Shown here piece after piece: positions 1-8,944 of a DNA stretch of 22,234 nucleotides (within the stretch, counting starts at the first letter, position 1; each line of letters opens with the position of its first letter). Made by a program: the position numbers and the translations under genes. The notes below the pieces were generated by a model. It ran no database searches. It was not told the DNA's origin and saw only the letters and a list, made by a program, of their open reading frames with translations. Location: positions 1-22,234 of the forward strand of contig DASSTS010000053.1 of assembly GCA_035707805.1 (NCBI GenBank). The letters are read 5' to 3'. Source of the stretch: Castellaniella sp035707805 (lineage in GTDB: Bacteria > Pseudomonadota > Gammaproteobacteria > Burkholderiales > Burkholderiaceae_B).

Positions 1-770
1 CCCGGATAGGCGCCGCCGTCCATCAGCAGATTCTGACCGGTGATGAAGCCGGCGTGCCGGCTGCAGAGGAAGGCGCATGCGGCGCCGAACTCCTCGATCG
101 TCCCGAAGCGGCCGGCGGGATTGCCGCTCTCGCGCGCTTTCCGCTCCTCTTCGACCGAGCGCCCCGAGAGCTTCGCCTGCGCGCCGATCGTCTGCGCGAC
201 GCGGTCGGTGTCGAAGGGCCCGGGCAGGAGGTTGTTGATCGTCACGCCGCTGCGCACGGTCTTGCGCGCAACGCCGGCGACGAACCCCGTGAGGCCCGAA
301 CGCGCACCGTTGGAGAGCCCCAGCACGTCGATCGGCGCCTTCACCGCGGCCGAGGTGATGTTGACGATGCGGCCGAAGCGCCGCTCGATCATTTTGTCCA
401 GCGTAGCGCGGATCAGTTCGATGGGCGTGATCATGTTGGCGTCCAGCGCCGCCACCCAGTCGTCGCGCGACCAGTCGCGGAAATCGCCCGGCTTGGGGCC
501 GCCGGCGTTGGTGACCAGGATGTCCGGGTCGGGGCAAGCGGCCAGCGCCGCGGCGCGGCCCTGCGGGGTGGTGATGTCGGCCGCCACGGTGGCGATCTGC
601 GCGCCGGTCTGCCGGCGGATCTCGGCCGCCGCGGCTTCCAGGGCCTCGCGGCCGCGCGCCAGCATCACCACCTGGGCGCCCTCGCGCGCCAGCGACAGGG
701 CGCAGGCGCGGCCCAGGCCCTTGCTGGACGCGCACACCAGGGCGCGCCGGCCCTTGATTCCCAGATCCAT
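1..770 (-). CDS. Atypical short-chain dehydrogenase/reductase (FabG-like), partial at left edge
   Basis: This is an SDR-family NAD(P)-dependent oxidoreductase, probably cytoplasmic, substrate unknown. The start is the ATG at 770, preceded by a GGGAGA ribosome site 6 nt upstream. 256 full codons are visible and the C-terminus lies outside the window; since SDRs of this type run to about 260 residues, only a few are missing. Visible features are a degenerate cofactor loop (ASSKGLG, residues 14-20, where TGxxxGxG is usual), NAGG at 88-91, Asn112, Ser140 in ITSAA, and a C-terminal GQNLLMDGG. The expected YxxxK active site reads S153-N-G-A-R157, so both catalytic Tyr and Lys are replaced. As I recall it, the SDR subgroup described as BKR-like carries such an imperfect NAD motif and tetrad. 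The gene is divergent from hrpA with 78 bp between starts. The family is certain; catalytic activity is not. Confidence 0.9.
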   Translation of the reverse strand, partial: MDLGIKGRRALVCASSKGLGRACALSLAREGAQVVMLARGREALEAAAAEIRRQTGAQIATVAADITTPQGRAAALAACPDPDILVTNAGGPKPGDFRDWSRDDWVAALDANMITPIELIRATLDKMIERRFGRIVNITSAAVKAPIDVLGLSNGARSGLTGFVAGVARKTVRSGVTINNLLPGPFDTDRVAQTIGAQAKLSGRSVEEERKARESGNPAGRFGTIEEFGAACAFLCSRHAGFITGQNLLMDGGAYP

Positions 771-818
771 TGTGTTTCTCCCGTGGGTGGCCGCCCAAGC
801 GGCGGCATCGCAAATTTT

Positions 819-842
819 TATAATAGGCGTTCAAAGGATAAT
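819..842 (+). promoter_or_regulatory. Putative hrpA promoter, two overlapping -10 elements
   Basis: A perfect TATAAT lies at 819-824 and a second hexamer GATAAT at 837-842. The first would start transcription near 831 and give a short leader carrying AAAGGA (833-838) 10 nt before the ATG. The second lies exactly 6 nt before the ATG at 849, which would give a leaderless transcript. I see no good -35 hexamer at 16-18 bp spacing for either. The choice between them cannot be made from sequence. Confidence 0.45.
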
Positions 843-848
843 CCGTAC

Positions 849-3800
849 ATGCCCGAAGTCTCCCGCCCGCCCGCGCGCGGCGCCGCGCCGCGCCCCGAGC
901 GGCCCATCCCCGCCATCAGCTATCCCGAAGACCTGCCCGTCAGCGCGCGGCGCGGCGAGATCGCGCGCGCCATTGCCGGCCACCAGGTGGTGATCGTCAG
1001 CGGCGAGACCGGTTCCGGCAAGACCACGCAGCTGCCCAAGATCTGCCTGGAACTGGGCCGCGGCCGGCACGGCATGATCGGCCACACCCAGCCGCGCCGG
1101 CTGGCCGCGACCTCGGTGGCCCAGCGGGTGGCCGAGGAACTGAAGACCGAGCTGGGCGACTGGGTCGGCTACCAGATCCGTTTTTCCGAGCGCGCCGGGC
1201 CGGCGACGGCCATCAAGCTGATGACCGATGGCATCCTGCTGGCCGAGACGCAGCGGGATCCGCTGCTGCGCCGGTACGACACCCTGATCATCGACGAGGC
1301 CCATGAGCGCAGCCTGAACATCGATTTCCTGCTGGGCTTTCTCAAGCGCCTGCTGGCGCGCCGCCGCGACCTGAAACTCATCATCACCTCGGCCACCATC
1401 GACGCGGACCGCTTCGCCCGGCATTTCGGTTCGGACGACCGGCCGGCGCCCGTGATCCAGGTATCGGGCCGGCTCTTTCCCGTCGAGGTGCGCTACCGGC
1501 CCGTCCGCCCGGAATCGGCGCCGGACGTCGAGCCGCCGGCGGCGGGGCGGGGCGACGAAGAGCGCGACCTGGTGGACGCCGTGGTCGACGGCGTGGACGA
1601 GTGCGCCCGACACGGCACGGGCGACGTGCTGGTGTTCCTGCCCGGCGAGCGCGAGATCCGCGAATGCGCCGAGGCGCTGCGCAAGCGCCATCCGGTCGGC
1701 GCCCTGGTGCTGCCCCTTTATGCGCGCCTGTCGCGCGCCGAACAGGAGCAGATCTTCCACCCGCGCGGCAACGCCCGCCGCATCGTGCTGGCCACCAACG
1801 TCGCGGAGACCTCGCTGACGGTGCCTGGCATCCGCTATGTCGTGGACAGCGGTCTGGCGCGGATCAAGCGCTATTCCTGGCGCAGCAAGGTCGAGCAACT
1901 GCGCATCGAGCCCATCAGCCAGGCCTCCGCCAACCAGCGCGCCGGCCGCTGCGGGCGCCTGGGCCCCGGCGTCTGCATCCGTCTGTACGGCGAACAGGAT
2001 TTCAAGCAGCGCACGCCCTTCACCGATCCCGAGATCCTGCGTTCCTCGCTGGCGGCGGTCATCCTGCGCATGAAGGCGCTGCGCCTGGACGACGTCGAGG
2101 CCTTCCCCTTCGTCGAGCCGCCCACGGGCCGCGCGATCGCCGACGGCTATCAGCTGCTGCAGGAACTGGGGGCGCTGGACGAGGAAAACCGCCTGACGGC
2201 GGTCGGCCGTTCGCTGGCCAAGCTGCCGGTGGATCCGCGCATCGCCCGCATGATCTTTGCCGCGCACGAGCAGCAGTGCCTGGCCGAGATCCTGGTGATC
2301 GCTTCGGCCCTGTCCATCCAGGATCCGCGCGAGCGGCCCCTGCAGGCGCGCGAGGCGGCCGACAATGCGCACGCCCAGTTCCGCGACAAGCAGTCCGAGT
2401 TCCTGTCCTGGCTGAAGCTCTGGGAATGGTACGGCGAGCAGGTCGCCCACAAGGCGTCGCAGCGCAAGCTGACCGAGCAGATCCGGGCGAAATTCCTGTC
2501 GCCCATCCGGCTGCGCGAATGGCACGATACGCACGTCCAGCTGCTGACCCTGGCGCGCGAGCAGGGCTGGCGCCTGAACCAGACGCCGGCCACGCGCGAG
2601 CAGATCCACCTGGCCCTGCTGGCCGGGCTGCTGGGCAACATCGGCATGAAGGCCGACGACGCCAGTCTGTACCAGGGCGCGCGCGACATCCGTTTCGCCA
2701 TCCACCCCGGCTCGGCCCTGCAGAAGAAGGCCGGCCGCTGGGTGCTGGCCGCCGAACTGGTGGAAACCACGCGCCTGTACGCGCGCTGCGTGGCGCAGAT
2801 CGAGCCCGGCTGGGTCGAGCGGGCGGGCGCCCATCTGCTGCGGCGCGCCTGGTCCGACCCGCGCTGGGAAAAGAAGGCGGGACAGGTGGTCGCCAACGAG
2901 CGCGGCACCGTCTACGGCCTGCCCGTCTATACCGGACGGCGCGTCCACTACGGCCGCATCGACCCCAAGGCCGCGCGCGAGATCTTCATCCGCGATGCCC
3001 TGGTGCCGGGCGACATCGACAGCAAGCTGCCCTTCATTGCGCACAACCGGCGCCTGATCGCCTCGATCGAGCGGCTGGAGCACCAGAGCCGTCGCCCCGA
3101 CATCCTGGTGGACGACGCCCTGATCCAGGCCTTCTACGACCAGCAGATCCCGGCCGACGTCAGCCAGACGGCCACCCTGGAGGCCTGGTACGGCCGGCTT
3201 GACCCGGCCGCCGCGCGGCGGCTGAATCTCAGCCGCGACGACCTGATGCGGCATGACGCGGCCGGTGTCACCACCGAGGTCTTTCCTCGCCGGCTGCATT
3301 GGGCGGGAACCGACCTGGCGGTGGATTACCACTTCGAGCCGGGCTCCCCGCGCGACGGCATGACGCTGACCGTGCCCTTGTTCGTGCTCAACCAGATCGA
3401 CGCGGCCCGCTGCGAATGGCTGGTGCCCGGCATGCTGAAGGAAAAAGTCCATCTGCTGCTGAAATCCCTGCCGCAGAAGCTTCGCCGCCATTGCGTGCCC
3501 CTGCCGGAGTACGCGGCGGGATTCCACGATCGCTGGTTCGAACGGGCGCAGGACCCGGGCATGGGCCTGCTCGATGCCATCGCCAGGGACGTCTGGGATC
3601 AGCGCCAGGTGCGCCTGCAGGCCACCGACTTCAAGCTCGAGACCCTGCCGGCGCATCTGTTCATGAACTTCAAGGTGGTCGACGAGCACGGCCGCATGCT
3701 CTCGGGCGGCCGCAGCCTGGACCAACTGCGCGCCGAGCATGGCCGGCAGGCGCAGGCGTCCTTCCAGCAAGTGGCCGCGCGCGACCAGTCGGCGGCCCAG

Positions 3801-4658
3801 GTCCTCGAACACGAGGGCCTCACCGGCTGGACCTTCGGCGCGCTGCCCGAGCTGCTGGAGATCCGCCGCGGCGGCCAGTCGCTGGTCGGCTATCCGGCCT
3901 TGCGCGACCGGGGCGAGTCCTGCGACCTGGACGTCTTCGACGATCCCCAGGAAGCCCGCCGCGTGCATGCGGGCGGCCTGCGCCGCCTGTTCCGCCTGGC
4001 CCTGCGCGAGCAGGTCCGCTACCTGGAGAAGAATCTTCCGGACCTGACCCGCATGGCCATGCTGTACATGGACCTGGGCACGCAGCAGGAATTGCGCGAC
4101 CAGCTGGTCGATGCCGCCGTCGAGCAGTCCTGCCTGATGGCGCCCTGGCCCGAGGATGCGCAGGCCTTCGACGCGCGCTGCCAGGAGGGCCGCGCGCGGC
4201 TGGGGCTGCTCGCGCAGGAACTCGCCCGCCTGGTGGCCGCCATCCTCCAGGAGCGCGCGGCGCTGCTCAAGAAACTGCCGCAGGCCAAGCCCTGGCCGGC
4301 GGCCCAGCAGGACATCCGCCAGGAGCTGGACGCCCTGGTCGGCAAGACCTTCATCCGCGACACGCCGTCCGAGCAGCTGAAGCATTTTCCGCGCTACCTG
4401 AAGGCGGCGCAGATGCGCATCGACAAGCTGCGCGAGGATCCCGCGCGCGATGCCCGCCTGATGGCCGAGCTCACGGCCCTGGCCGTCCCCTGGCAGCGCG
4501 CGCGCGCCGCGCTCAAGGGCGCCCCGGACGCCCAGCTGGACGCCTTTCGCTGGCAACTGGAGGAACTGCGCGTCGCGCTGTTCGCCCAGACCCTGCGCAC
4601 GCCGTTTCCCGTGTCGGCCAAGCGCCTGCAGAAGGCCTGGGCGGCGATGCCGCGCTAG
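849..4658 (+). CDS. hrpA: ATP-dependent RNA helicase HrpA (DEAH/RHA family)
   Basis: This is a DEAH-box RNA helicase of 1269 residues, close to E. coli HrpA (about 1300). Walker A is GETGSGKT at 52-59, the DEAH box is D149-E-A-H152, motif III is SAT, and motif VI is QRAGRCGR at 363-370. These are followed by the helicase-associated (HA2) and OB-fold regions, and by the long C-terminal DUF3418-type region of bacterial HrpA. In E. coli HrpA has been linked to mRNA processing and rescue of collided ribosomes; it acts in the cytoplasm with ATP. The reading frame is open upstream to position 54, but that part overlaps the divergent SDR gene and shows no homology I recognise. ATG 849 directly precedes the conserved N-terminus and has AAAGGA upstream, so I chose it. 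The stop is 36 bp before dnaE. No truncation or lost motif is seen. Confidence 0.96.
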   Translation: MPEVSRPPARGAAPRPERPIPAISYPEDLPVSARRGEIARAIAGHQVVIVSGETGSGKTTQLPKICLELGRGRHGMIGHTQPRRLAATSVAQRVAEELKTELGDWVGYQIRFSERAGPATAIKLMTDGILLAETQRDPLLRRYDTLIIDEAHERSLNIDFLLGFLKRLLARRRDLKLIITSATIDADRFARHFGSDDRPAPVIQVSGRLFPVEVRYRPVRPESAPDVEPPAAGRGDEERDLVDAVVDGVDECARHGTGDVLVFLPGEREIRECAEALRKRHPVGALVLPLYARLSRAEQEQIFHPRGNARRIVLATNVAETSLTVPGIRYVVDSGLARIKRYSWRSKVEQLRIEPISQASANQRAGRCGRLGPGVCIRLYGEQDFKQRTPFTDPEILRSSLAAVILRMKALRLDDVEAFPFVEPPTGRAIADGYQLLQELGALDEENRLTAVGRSLAKLPVDPRIARMIFAAHEQQCLAEILVIASALSIQDPRERPLQAREAADNAHAQFRDKQSEFLSWLKLWEWYGEQVAHKASQRKLTEQIRAKFLSPIRLREWHDTHVQLLTLAREQGWRLNQTPATREQIHLALLAGLLGNIGMKADDASLYQGARDIRFAIHPGSALQKKAGRWVLAAELVETTRLYARCVAQIEPGWVERAGAHLLRRAWSDPRWEKKAGQVVANERGTVYGLPVYTGRRVHYGRIDPKAAREIFIRDALVPGDIDSKLPFIAHNRRLIASIERLEHQSRRPDILVDDALIQAFYDQQIPADVSQTATLEAWYGRLDPAAARRLNLSRDDLMRHDAAGVTTEVFPRRLHWAGTDLAVDYHFEPGSPRDGMTLTVPLFVLNQIDAARCEWLVPGMLKEKVHLLLKSLPQKLRRHCVPLPEYAAGFHDRWFERAQDPGMGLLDAIARDVWDQRQVRLQATDFKLETLPAHLFMNFKVVDEHGRMLSGGRSLDQLRAEHGRQAQASFQQVAARDQSAAQVLEHEGLTGWTFGALPELLEIRRGGQSLVGYPALRDRGESCDLDVFDDPQEARRVHAGGLRRLFRLALREQVRYLEKNLPDLTRMAMLYMDLGTQQELRDQLVDAAVEQSCLMAPWPEDAQAFDARCQEGRARLGLLAQELARLVAAILQERAALLKKLPQAKPWPAAQQDIRQELDALVGKTFIRDTPSEQLKHFPRYLKAAQMRIDKLREDPARDARLMAELTALAVPWQRARAALKGAPDAQLDAFRWQLEELRVALFAQTLRTPFPVSAKRLQKAWAAMPR

Positions 4659-4682
4659 GCCCGCACCGGCCCGGCCCTTCAG

Positions 4683-4694
4683 TACAATCCCCGC
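4683..4694 (+). promoter_or_regulatory. -10-like element immediately before dnaE (leaderless-type)
   Basis: TACAAT at 4683-4688 is followed by six nucleotides (CCCCGC) and then the dnaE ATG at 4695. A -10 hexamer normally ends 6-7 nt before the transcription start, so transcription would begin at the A of the start codon. No Shine-Dalgarno sequence exists in the 36-bp interval between hrpA and dnaE, which fits leaderless initiation. No clear -35 is visible. Confidence 0.45.
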
Positions 4695-7600
4695 ATGACG
4701 ATGTCCCCTGTATCCCCCGCCTTCGTACACCTGCGCAGCCATTCGGAATTCTCCGTGGTGGACGGCATTGCGCGCATTCCGGACCTGATCAAGCAGGCCA
4801 AGGCCTTCGCCCAGCCGGCCATGGCCCTGACCGACCTGGCCAATCTGTTCGGCTGGATCAAGTTCTACAAGGCGGCCCGCAAGGCGGGCATCAAGCCCAT
4901 CGCCGGCTGCGACGTCTGGCTGGAGAACCCGGACGACGCCGACAAGCCCTTCCGGGCGCTGCTGCTGGCGCCGAACCACGAAGCCTACCTGGACCTGTGC
5001 GTGCTGCTGAGCCGCGCCTGGACGGAAAACAGCCAGCGGGGCAGGGCGGAAGTCCGCCGCGACTGGCTGTTCGGGCGGTCAGGCCTGATCGTGCTGTCCG
5101 GCGGGCGCGCGGGCGACGTGGGGCAGGCCCTCGAGGCCGGCCGCGCGGACGAGGCGCGCCGCCTGGCGCGGCAATGGGCCGCGGATTTTCCTGGCAGCTA
5201 TTTCATCGAGCTGCAGCGCGCCGGTTTCGAGGGCGACGAGTCCTACGTGCAGGCCGCCTTGCGCCTGGCGGCCGAGTGCGGGCTGCCGGTGGTCGCGACC
5301 CATCCGATCCAGTTCATCGCGCCCGAGGACTTTCGCGCGCACGAGGCCCGCGTCTGCATCGCAGAAGGCGAGCTGCTGGGCAACCCCCGCCGGATCAAGC
5401 GCTTCACGCCCGAGCAGTACATGCCCGACAGCGACGAGATGGCCCGCCGTTTCGCGGACGTGCCCTCGGCGCTGGCCAATACGGTGCAGATCGCCCGGCG
5501 CTGCAACCTGAGCTTGACGCTGGGCCATCCGGAACTGCCGCTGTTCCCCACGCCCGATGGCGTGTCGCTGGACGACTACATGGTCCGGCTTGCCAACGAA
5601 GGGCTGCAGCGCCGCATGGCGCAGCTCTATCCCGACGCGCAGGAGCGCGCGCGGCAGATGCCGGCCTACCAGGAGCGCCTGGACCTCGAATGCCAGACTA
5701 TCGTCGGCATGGGATTCCCGGGCTATTTCCTGATCGTGCAGGACTTCATCAACTGGGGCAAGCAGAACGGCGTGCCCGTCGGCCCCGGCCGGGGCTCGGG
5801 GGCCGGCTCGCTCGTGGCCTACAGCCTGGGGATCACCGACCTCGATCCGCTGCGCTACGACCTGCTGTTCGAACGCTTCCTGAATCCCGAGCGGGTCTCC
5901 ATGCCCGACTTCGACGTGGATTTCTGCCAGGACAACCGCGAACGGGTCATCGAGTACGTCAAGGAAAAATACGGCCGCGACGCCGTCAGCCAGATCGCGA
6001 CCTTCGGCACGCTGGGGGCCAAGGCCGTGGTGCGCGACGTGGGGCGGGTGCTGGAGATGCCCTACAGCGTCTGCGACAACCTGTCCAAGATGATTCCCTT
6101 CAATCCGGCCGACCCCTGGACGCTGGACCGCACCCTCGAAAACGAGCCGGCCTTCCGCGAGCGCTACGATTCGGACGAGGAAATCCACGCCCTGATCGAC
6201 CTGGCCCGGCCCCTCGAAGGCCTGACCCGCAACATCGGCATGCACGCGGGCGGCGTGATCATCGCCCGCGGCAAGCTGACCGACTACACGCCCCTGTATT
6301 GCCAGCCCGGCAGCGAGACCAGCGTGGTGTCGCAGTACGACAAGGGCGACGTCGAGGACGTCGGCCTGGTGAAATTCGACTTCCTCGGCCTGCGCAACCT
6401 GACCATCCTGGACTGGGCCGTGCGCTACGTGCGCGAATTCAATCCCGGCATGGGCGATTTCGACATCATGAGCCTGCCGCTGGACGATGCCGAAACCTAC
6501 GCGCTGCTGTCCTCGGCCAACACCACGGCGGTCTTCCAGCTGGAATCGCGGGGCATGAAAGAGCTGCTCAAAAGCATGCAGCCCAACACCTTCGAAGACG
6601 TGATCGCCCTGTTGGCGCTGTTTCGCCCGGGCCCGCTGGAATCGGGCATGGTGGTCGACTTCGTCAACCGCAAGCACGGCCGCGCCGAGGTCGATTACTT
6701 CCATCCCGACCTGGAGCCGGTGCTGAAAAGCACCTACGGGGTGATCGTCTACCAAGAGCAGGTCATGCTGATCTCCCAGATCATCGGGGGCTACTCGCTG
6801 GGCGGCGCCGACCTGCTGCGCCGCGCCATGGGCAAGAAGAAACCCGAGGAGATGGCCAAGCACCGGGTCATCTTCCAGGAAGGCGCGGTCAAGAAGGGCT
6901 ACGACGCCGACCTGGCCGCCCACCTCTTCGACCTGATGGAGAAATTCGCGGGCTACGGTTTCAACAAGAGCCACTCGGCCGCCTACGCCCTGATCTCCTA
7001 CCAGACCGCCTGGCTCAAGCGCTACCATCCGGCCGAATTCCTGGCGGCCACCATGCTGTCGGACATGGACGACACCGACAAGATCCAGGTGTTCTGGCGC
7101 GATGCGCTGGACAACGGCGTGGCCGTCCTGCCGCCGGACGTGAACGCCTCGGGCTACCGCTTCGCGCCGGTGGCCGACGAACACACCGCCCAGGGCCGCC
7201 CGCCGCGCACCATCCGCTACGGCCTGGGAGGGGTCAAGGGCACGGGCCAGTCGGCGGTCGAGGCCATCCTGGCCGCGCGCGAGGCCGGCGGGCCGTTTGC
7301 CAGCCTGTTTGACTTCTGCGCCCGCGTGGACCGCCACGCGGTCAACCGCCGCACCATCGAGGCGCTGATCCGGGCCGGCGCCTTCGATACCCTGGAAGAA
7401 AACCGCGCCGCCTTGCTGGAAACCCTGGGCAGCGCCATCGATGCGGCCGAGCAGGCCGAGCGCAACGCCAACCAGTGCTCGCTGTTCGCCGACGAATCCG
7501 ATCAGCTCGTGGCCGGAGAGCTCGCGCGCGTCACGCCCTGGGATCTCCAGACCCGGCTGACCGAGGAAAAGACGGCACTGGGCTTTTATTTCAGCGGCCA

Positions 7601-8174
7601 TCTCTTCGACGCCTGGCGCGACGAGATCCGGCGGGTCGCGCCCACGCCGCTGGCCCGCCTGGCGCCCGCGCGCGGCCAGCAGTGGCTGGCCGGCGTGCTG
7701 GCCGCCGTGCGCCCGCGCATGACGCGGCGCGGCAAGATGCTGTATGCGCTGCTGGACGACGGCAGCGCCCAGATCGAGGTCGCCATCTTCAACGAGCTGT
7801 ACGAGCAGTACCGCAACAGCCTCAAGGAAGACCGGCCCCTGGTGATCCACGGCCGGGTCAGCCACGACGAATATTCCGGGGGGCTGCGCGTTTCCGCCGA
7901 CGACCTCTACGACCTGCAGCGCGTCCGCGAGAGCCGGGCGCGCAGCCTGCGCCTGTCCGTGGCCGATGCCCTGGATCCCGCGCGCCTGCAGGCGCTGCTG
8001 GAGCCCTGGCAGTCGCCGGAGGCCGGCGTCCCCGTCGAACTGCGGCTGCGCCGTCCCGATTTTTCCTGCCTGCTGCGCCTGGGCGACGAATGGCGCGTGC
8101 GCATGGACGACGCCTTGATCGCCGAGGCGCGGCAGTGGCTGTCCCACGAACAGGTCGAGGTCTATTACGGATGA
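4695..8174 (+). CDS. dnaE: DNA polymerase III alpha subunit
   Basis: This is the replicative DNA polymerase catalytic subunit (family C), 1159 residues, against about 1160 for E. coli DnaE. An N-terminal PHP domain begins with HLRSHSEFS (12-20). The palm holds the catalytic acids in PDFDVDF (404-410, Asp407 and Asp409) and a third acid, Asp562, in VKFDFLGL. The fingers region follows, including the conserved GYGFNKSHSAAYA segment. Near the C-terminus an OB-fold-like segment starts around residue 996, and beyond it comes the tau-binding region. It works in the Pol III holoenzyme with epsilon, theta, beta clamp and clamp loader. Start choice: ATG 4695 fits the -10 spacing; an in-frame ATG at 4701 would shorten it by two residues. 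The stop overlaps the start of the GT25 gene (ATGA), so dnaE appears translationally linked to the sugar-transfer genes. Confidence 0.98.
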   Translation: MTMSPVSPAFVHLRSHSEFSVVDGIARIPDLIKQAKAFAQPAMALTDLANLFGWIKFYKAARKAGIKPIAGCDVWLENPDDADKPFRALLLAPNHEAYLDLCVLLSRAWTENSQRGRAEVRRDWLFGRSGLIVLSGGRAGDVGQALEAGRADEARRLARQWAADFPGSYFIELQRAGFEGDESYVQAALRLAAECGLPVVATHPIQFIAPEDFRAHEARVCIAEGELLGNPRRIKRFTPEQYMPDSDEMARRFADVPSALANTVQIARRCNLSLTLGHPELPLFPTPDGVSLDDYMVRLANEGLQRRMAQLYPDAQERARQMPAYQERLDLECQTIVGMGFPGYFLIVQDFINWGKQNGVPVGPGRGSGAGSLVAYSLGITDLDPLRYDLLFERFLNPERVSMPDFDVDFCQDNRERVIEYVKEKYGRDAVSQIATFGTLGAKAVVRDVGRVLEMPYSVCDNLSKMIPFNPADPWTLDRTLENEPAFRERYDSDEEIHALIDLARPLEGLTRNIGMHAGGVIIARGKLTDYTPLYCQPGSETSVVSQYDKGDVEDVGLVKFDFLGLRNLTILDWAVRYVREFNPGMGDFDIMSLPLDDAETYALLSSANTTAVFQLESRGMKELLKSMQPNTFEDVIALLALFRPGPLESGMVVDFVNRKHGRAEVDYFHPDLEPVLKSTYGVIVYQEQVMLISQIIGGYSLGGADLLRRAMGKKKPEEMAKHRVIFQEGAVKKGYDADLAAHLFDLMEKFAGYGFNKSHSAAYALISYQTAWLKRYHPAEFLAATMLSDMDDTDKIQVFWRDALDNGVAVLPPDVNASGYRFAPVADEHTAQGRPPRTIRYGLGGVKGTGQSAVEAILAAREAGGPFASLFDFCARVDRHAVNRRTIEALIRAGAFDTLEENRAALLETLGSAIDAAEQAERNANQCSLFADESDQLVAGELARVTPWDLQTRLTEEKTALGFYFSGHLFDAWRDEIRRVAPTPLARLAPARGQQWLAGVLAAVRPRMTRRGKMLYALLDDGSAQIEVAIFNELYEQYRNSLKEDRPLVIHGRVSHDEYSGGLRVSADDLYDLQRVRESRARSLRLSVADALDPARLQALLEPWQSPEAGVPVELRLRRPDFSCLLRLGDEWRVRMDDALIAEARQWLSHEQVEVYYG

Positions 8175-8944
8175 ACGAGATCCCCATTCGCATCATCAGC
8201 CTGGCCTCGCGGCCGGACCGGCGGCGGCAGATCGCCGCGCAGTTCGACCGCCTGGGCATCTCCGGCTATCGCTTCCTGGACGCCGTCAATGGCAAGCAGC
8301 AGCCGGACCACCCCCTGTTCGCGCATTATGATCCGGTGCGCCGGGCCCGGGTGAAGGGGCGCGGGCGCGACCTGAAACCGTCCCAGCTGGGCTGCTTTGC
8401 CAGTCATTACCTGCTCTGGCAGGAATGCGCCGCGTCTGGGCAGCCGATGGTCGTCGTCGAGGATGACGCGATCCTGAGGGACAACTTCCCCGAGGCGCTC
8501 GCCCAGGCGCCGGTCCTGGCCCGCTCCTGGCCGCTGGTCTGGCTGTATGAATATGACCGGCCCGGCCTGGATCCTCGGGTGGAAGTCGGGCGCGCGGGGC
8601 CCTTCACGCTGATGCGCAAGCTCAAGCGGCACTCCTGCTCGGTGGCGTACCTGCTGAACCCGGACGGGGCGGCCGCGCTCCTGCGCCATAGCGAGACCTG
8701 GCTGTATCCGGTCGACGATACCATGTTCCGGTTCTACGAACATGGTGTCGAAAACGTCGTGGTGCAGCCGGCCTGCGTGGCCCAGGACCGCGAATCGCCG
8801 TCCGACATCACCGGTCCGGCCCAGGTGGCGCGGCTGCCGCTGCCAGACAGGATCCGCCGCGAGGCCTACCACGCGCGGGACACGGCATGGCGCTGGCTGC
8901 ACAATCTGCAATACCGCATCCGCCATGGGCGGCCTGCATCATGA
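8171..8944 (+). CDS. Glycosyltransferase family 25 (LPS/LOS-type)
   Basis: This 257-residue protein belongs to GT25, the family of lipooligosaccharide galactosyltransferases such as LgtB, and probably adds a sugar to the LPS core on the cytoplasmic side of the inner membrane. It shows the N-terminal IRIISLASRPDRR segment typical of the family, LGCFASH (73-79) and the acidic EDD motif at 97-99 inside VVVEDDA, a likely metal/nucleotide-sugar site. There is no signal peptide or membrane segment. The ATG at 8171 overlaps the dnaE stop as ATGA, with GAGGT 10 nt upstream as a possible ribosome site. Its own stop overlaps the next start in the same way. The donor sugar and linkage cannot be read from the sequence. 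Confidence 0.9.
   Translation: MNEIPIRIISLASRPDRRRQIAAQFDRLGISGYRFLDAVNGKQQPDHPLFAHYDPVRRARVKGRGRDLKPSQLGCFASHYLLWQECAASGQPMVVVEDDAILRDNFPEALAQAPVLARSWPLVWLYEYDRPGLDPRVEVGRAGPFTLMRKLKRHSCSVAYLLNPDGAAALLRHSETWLYPVDDTMFRFYEHGVENVVVQPACVAQDRESPSDITGPAQVARLPLPDRIRREAYHARDTAWRWLHNLQYRIRHGRPAS

Noticed and set aside
54..848. Upstream extension of the hrpA frame
   Set aside because: It overlaps the divergent SDR gene, whose motifs are clear. ATG 849 gives the normal HrpA N-terminus.
831..4979. 1382-codon open frame on the minus strand, antisense to hrpA and the start of dnaE
   Set aside because: Its translation is Gln/Gly/Ala/Arg/His-rich without any domain I recognise, as expected opposite a GC-rich gene with strong third-position bias. 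hrpA on the plus strand has full helicase motifs.
3299..7312. 1337-codon plus-strand frame across the hrpA/dnaE junction
   Set aside because: It is an alternate frame of two well-supported genes, rich in Arg, Pro, Gly and Ala, and has no family motif.
5079..8147. 1022-codon minus-strand frame antisense to dnaE
   Set aside because: Same codon-bias artefact; dnaE shows complete polymerase motifs on the other strand.
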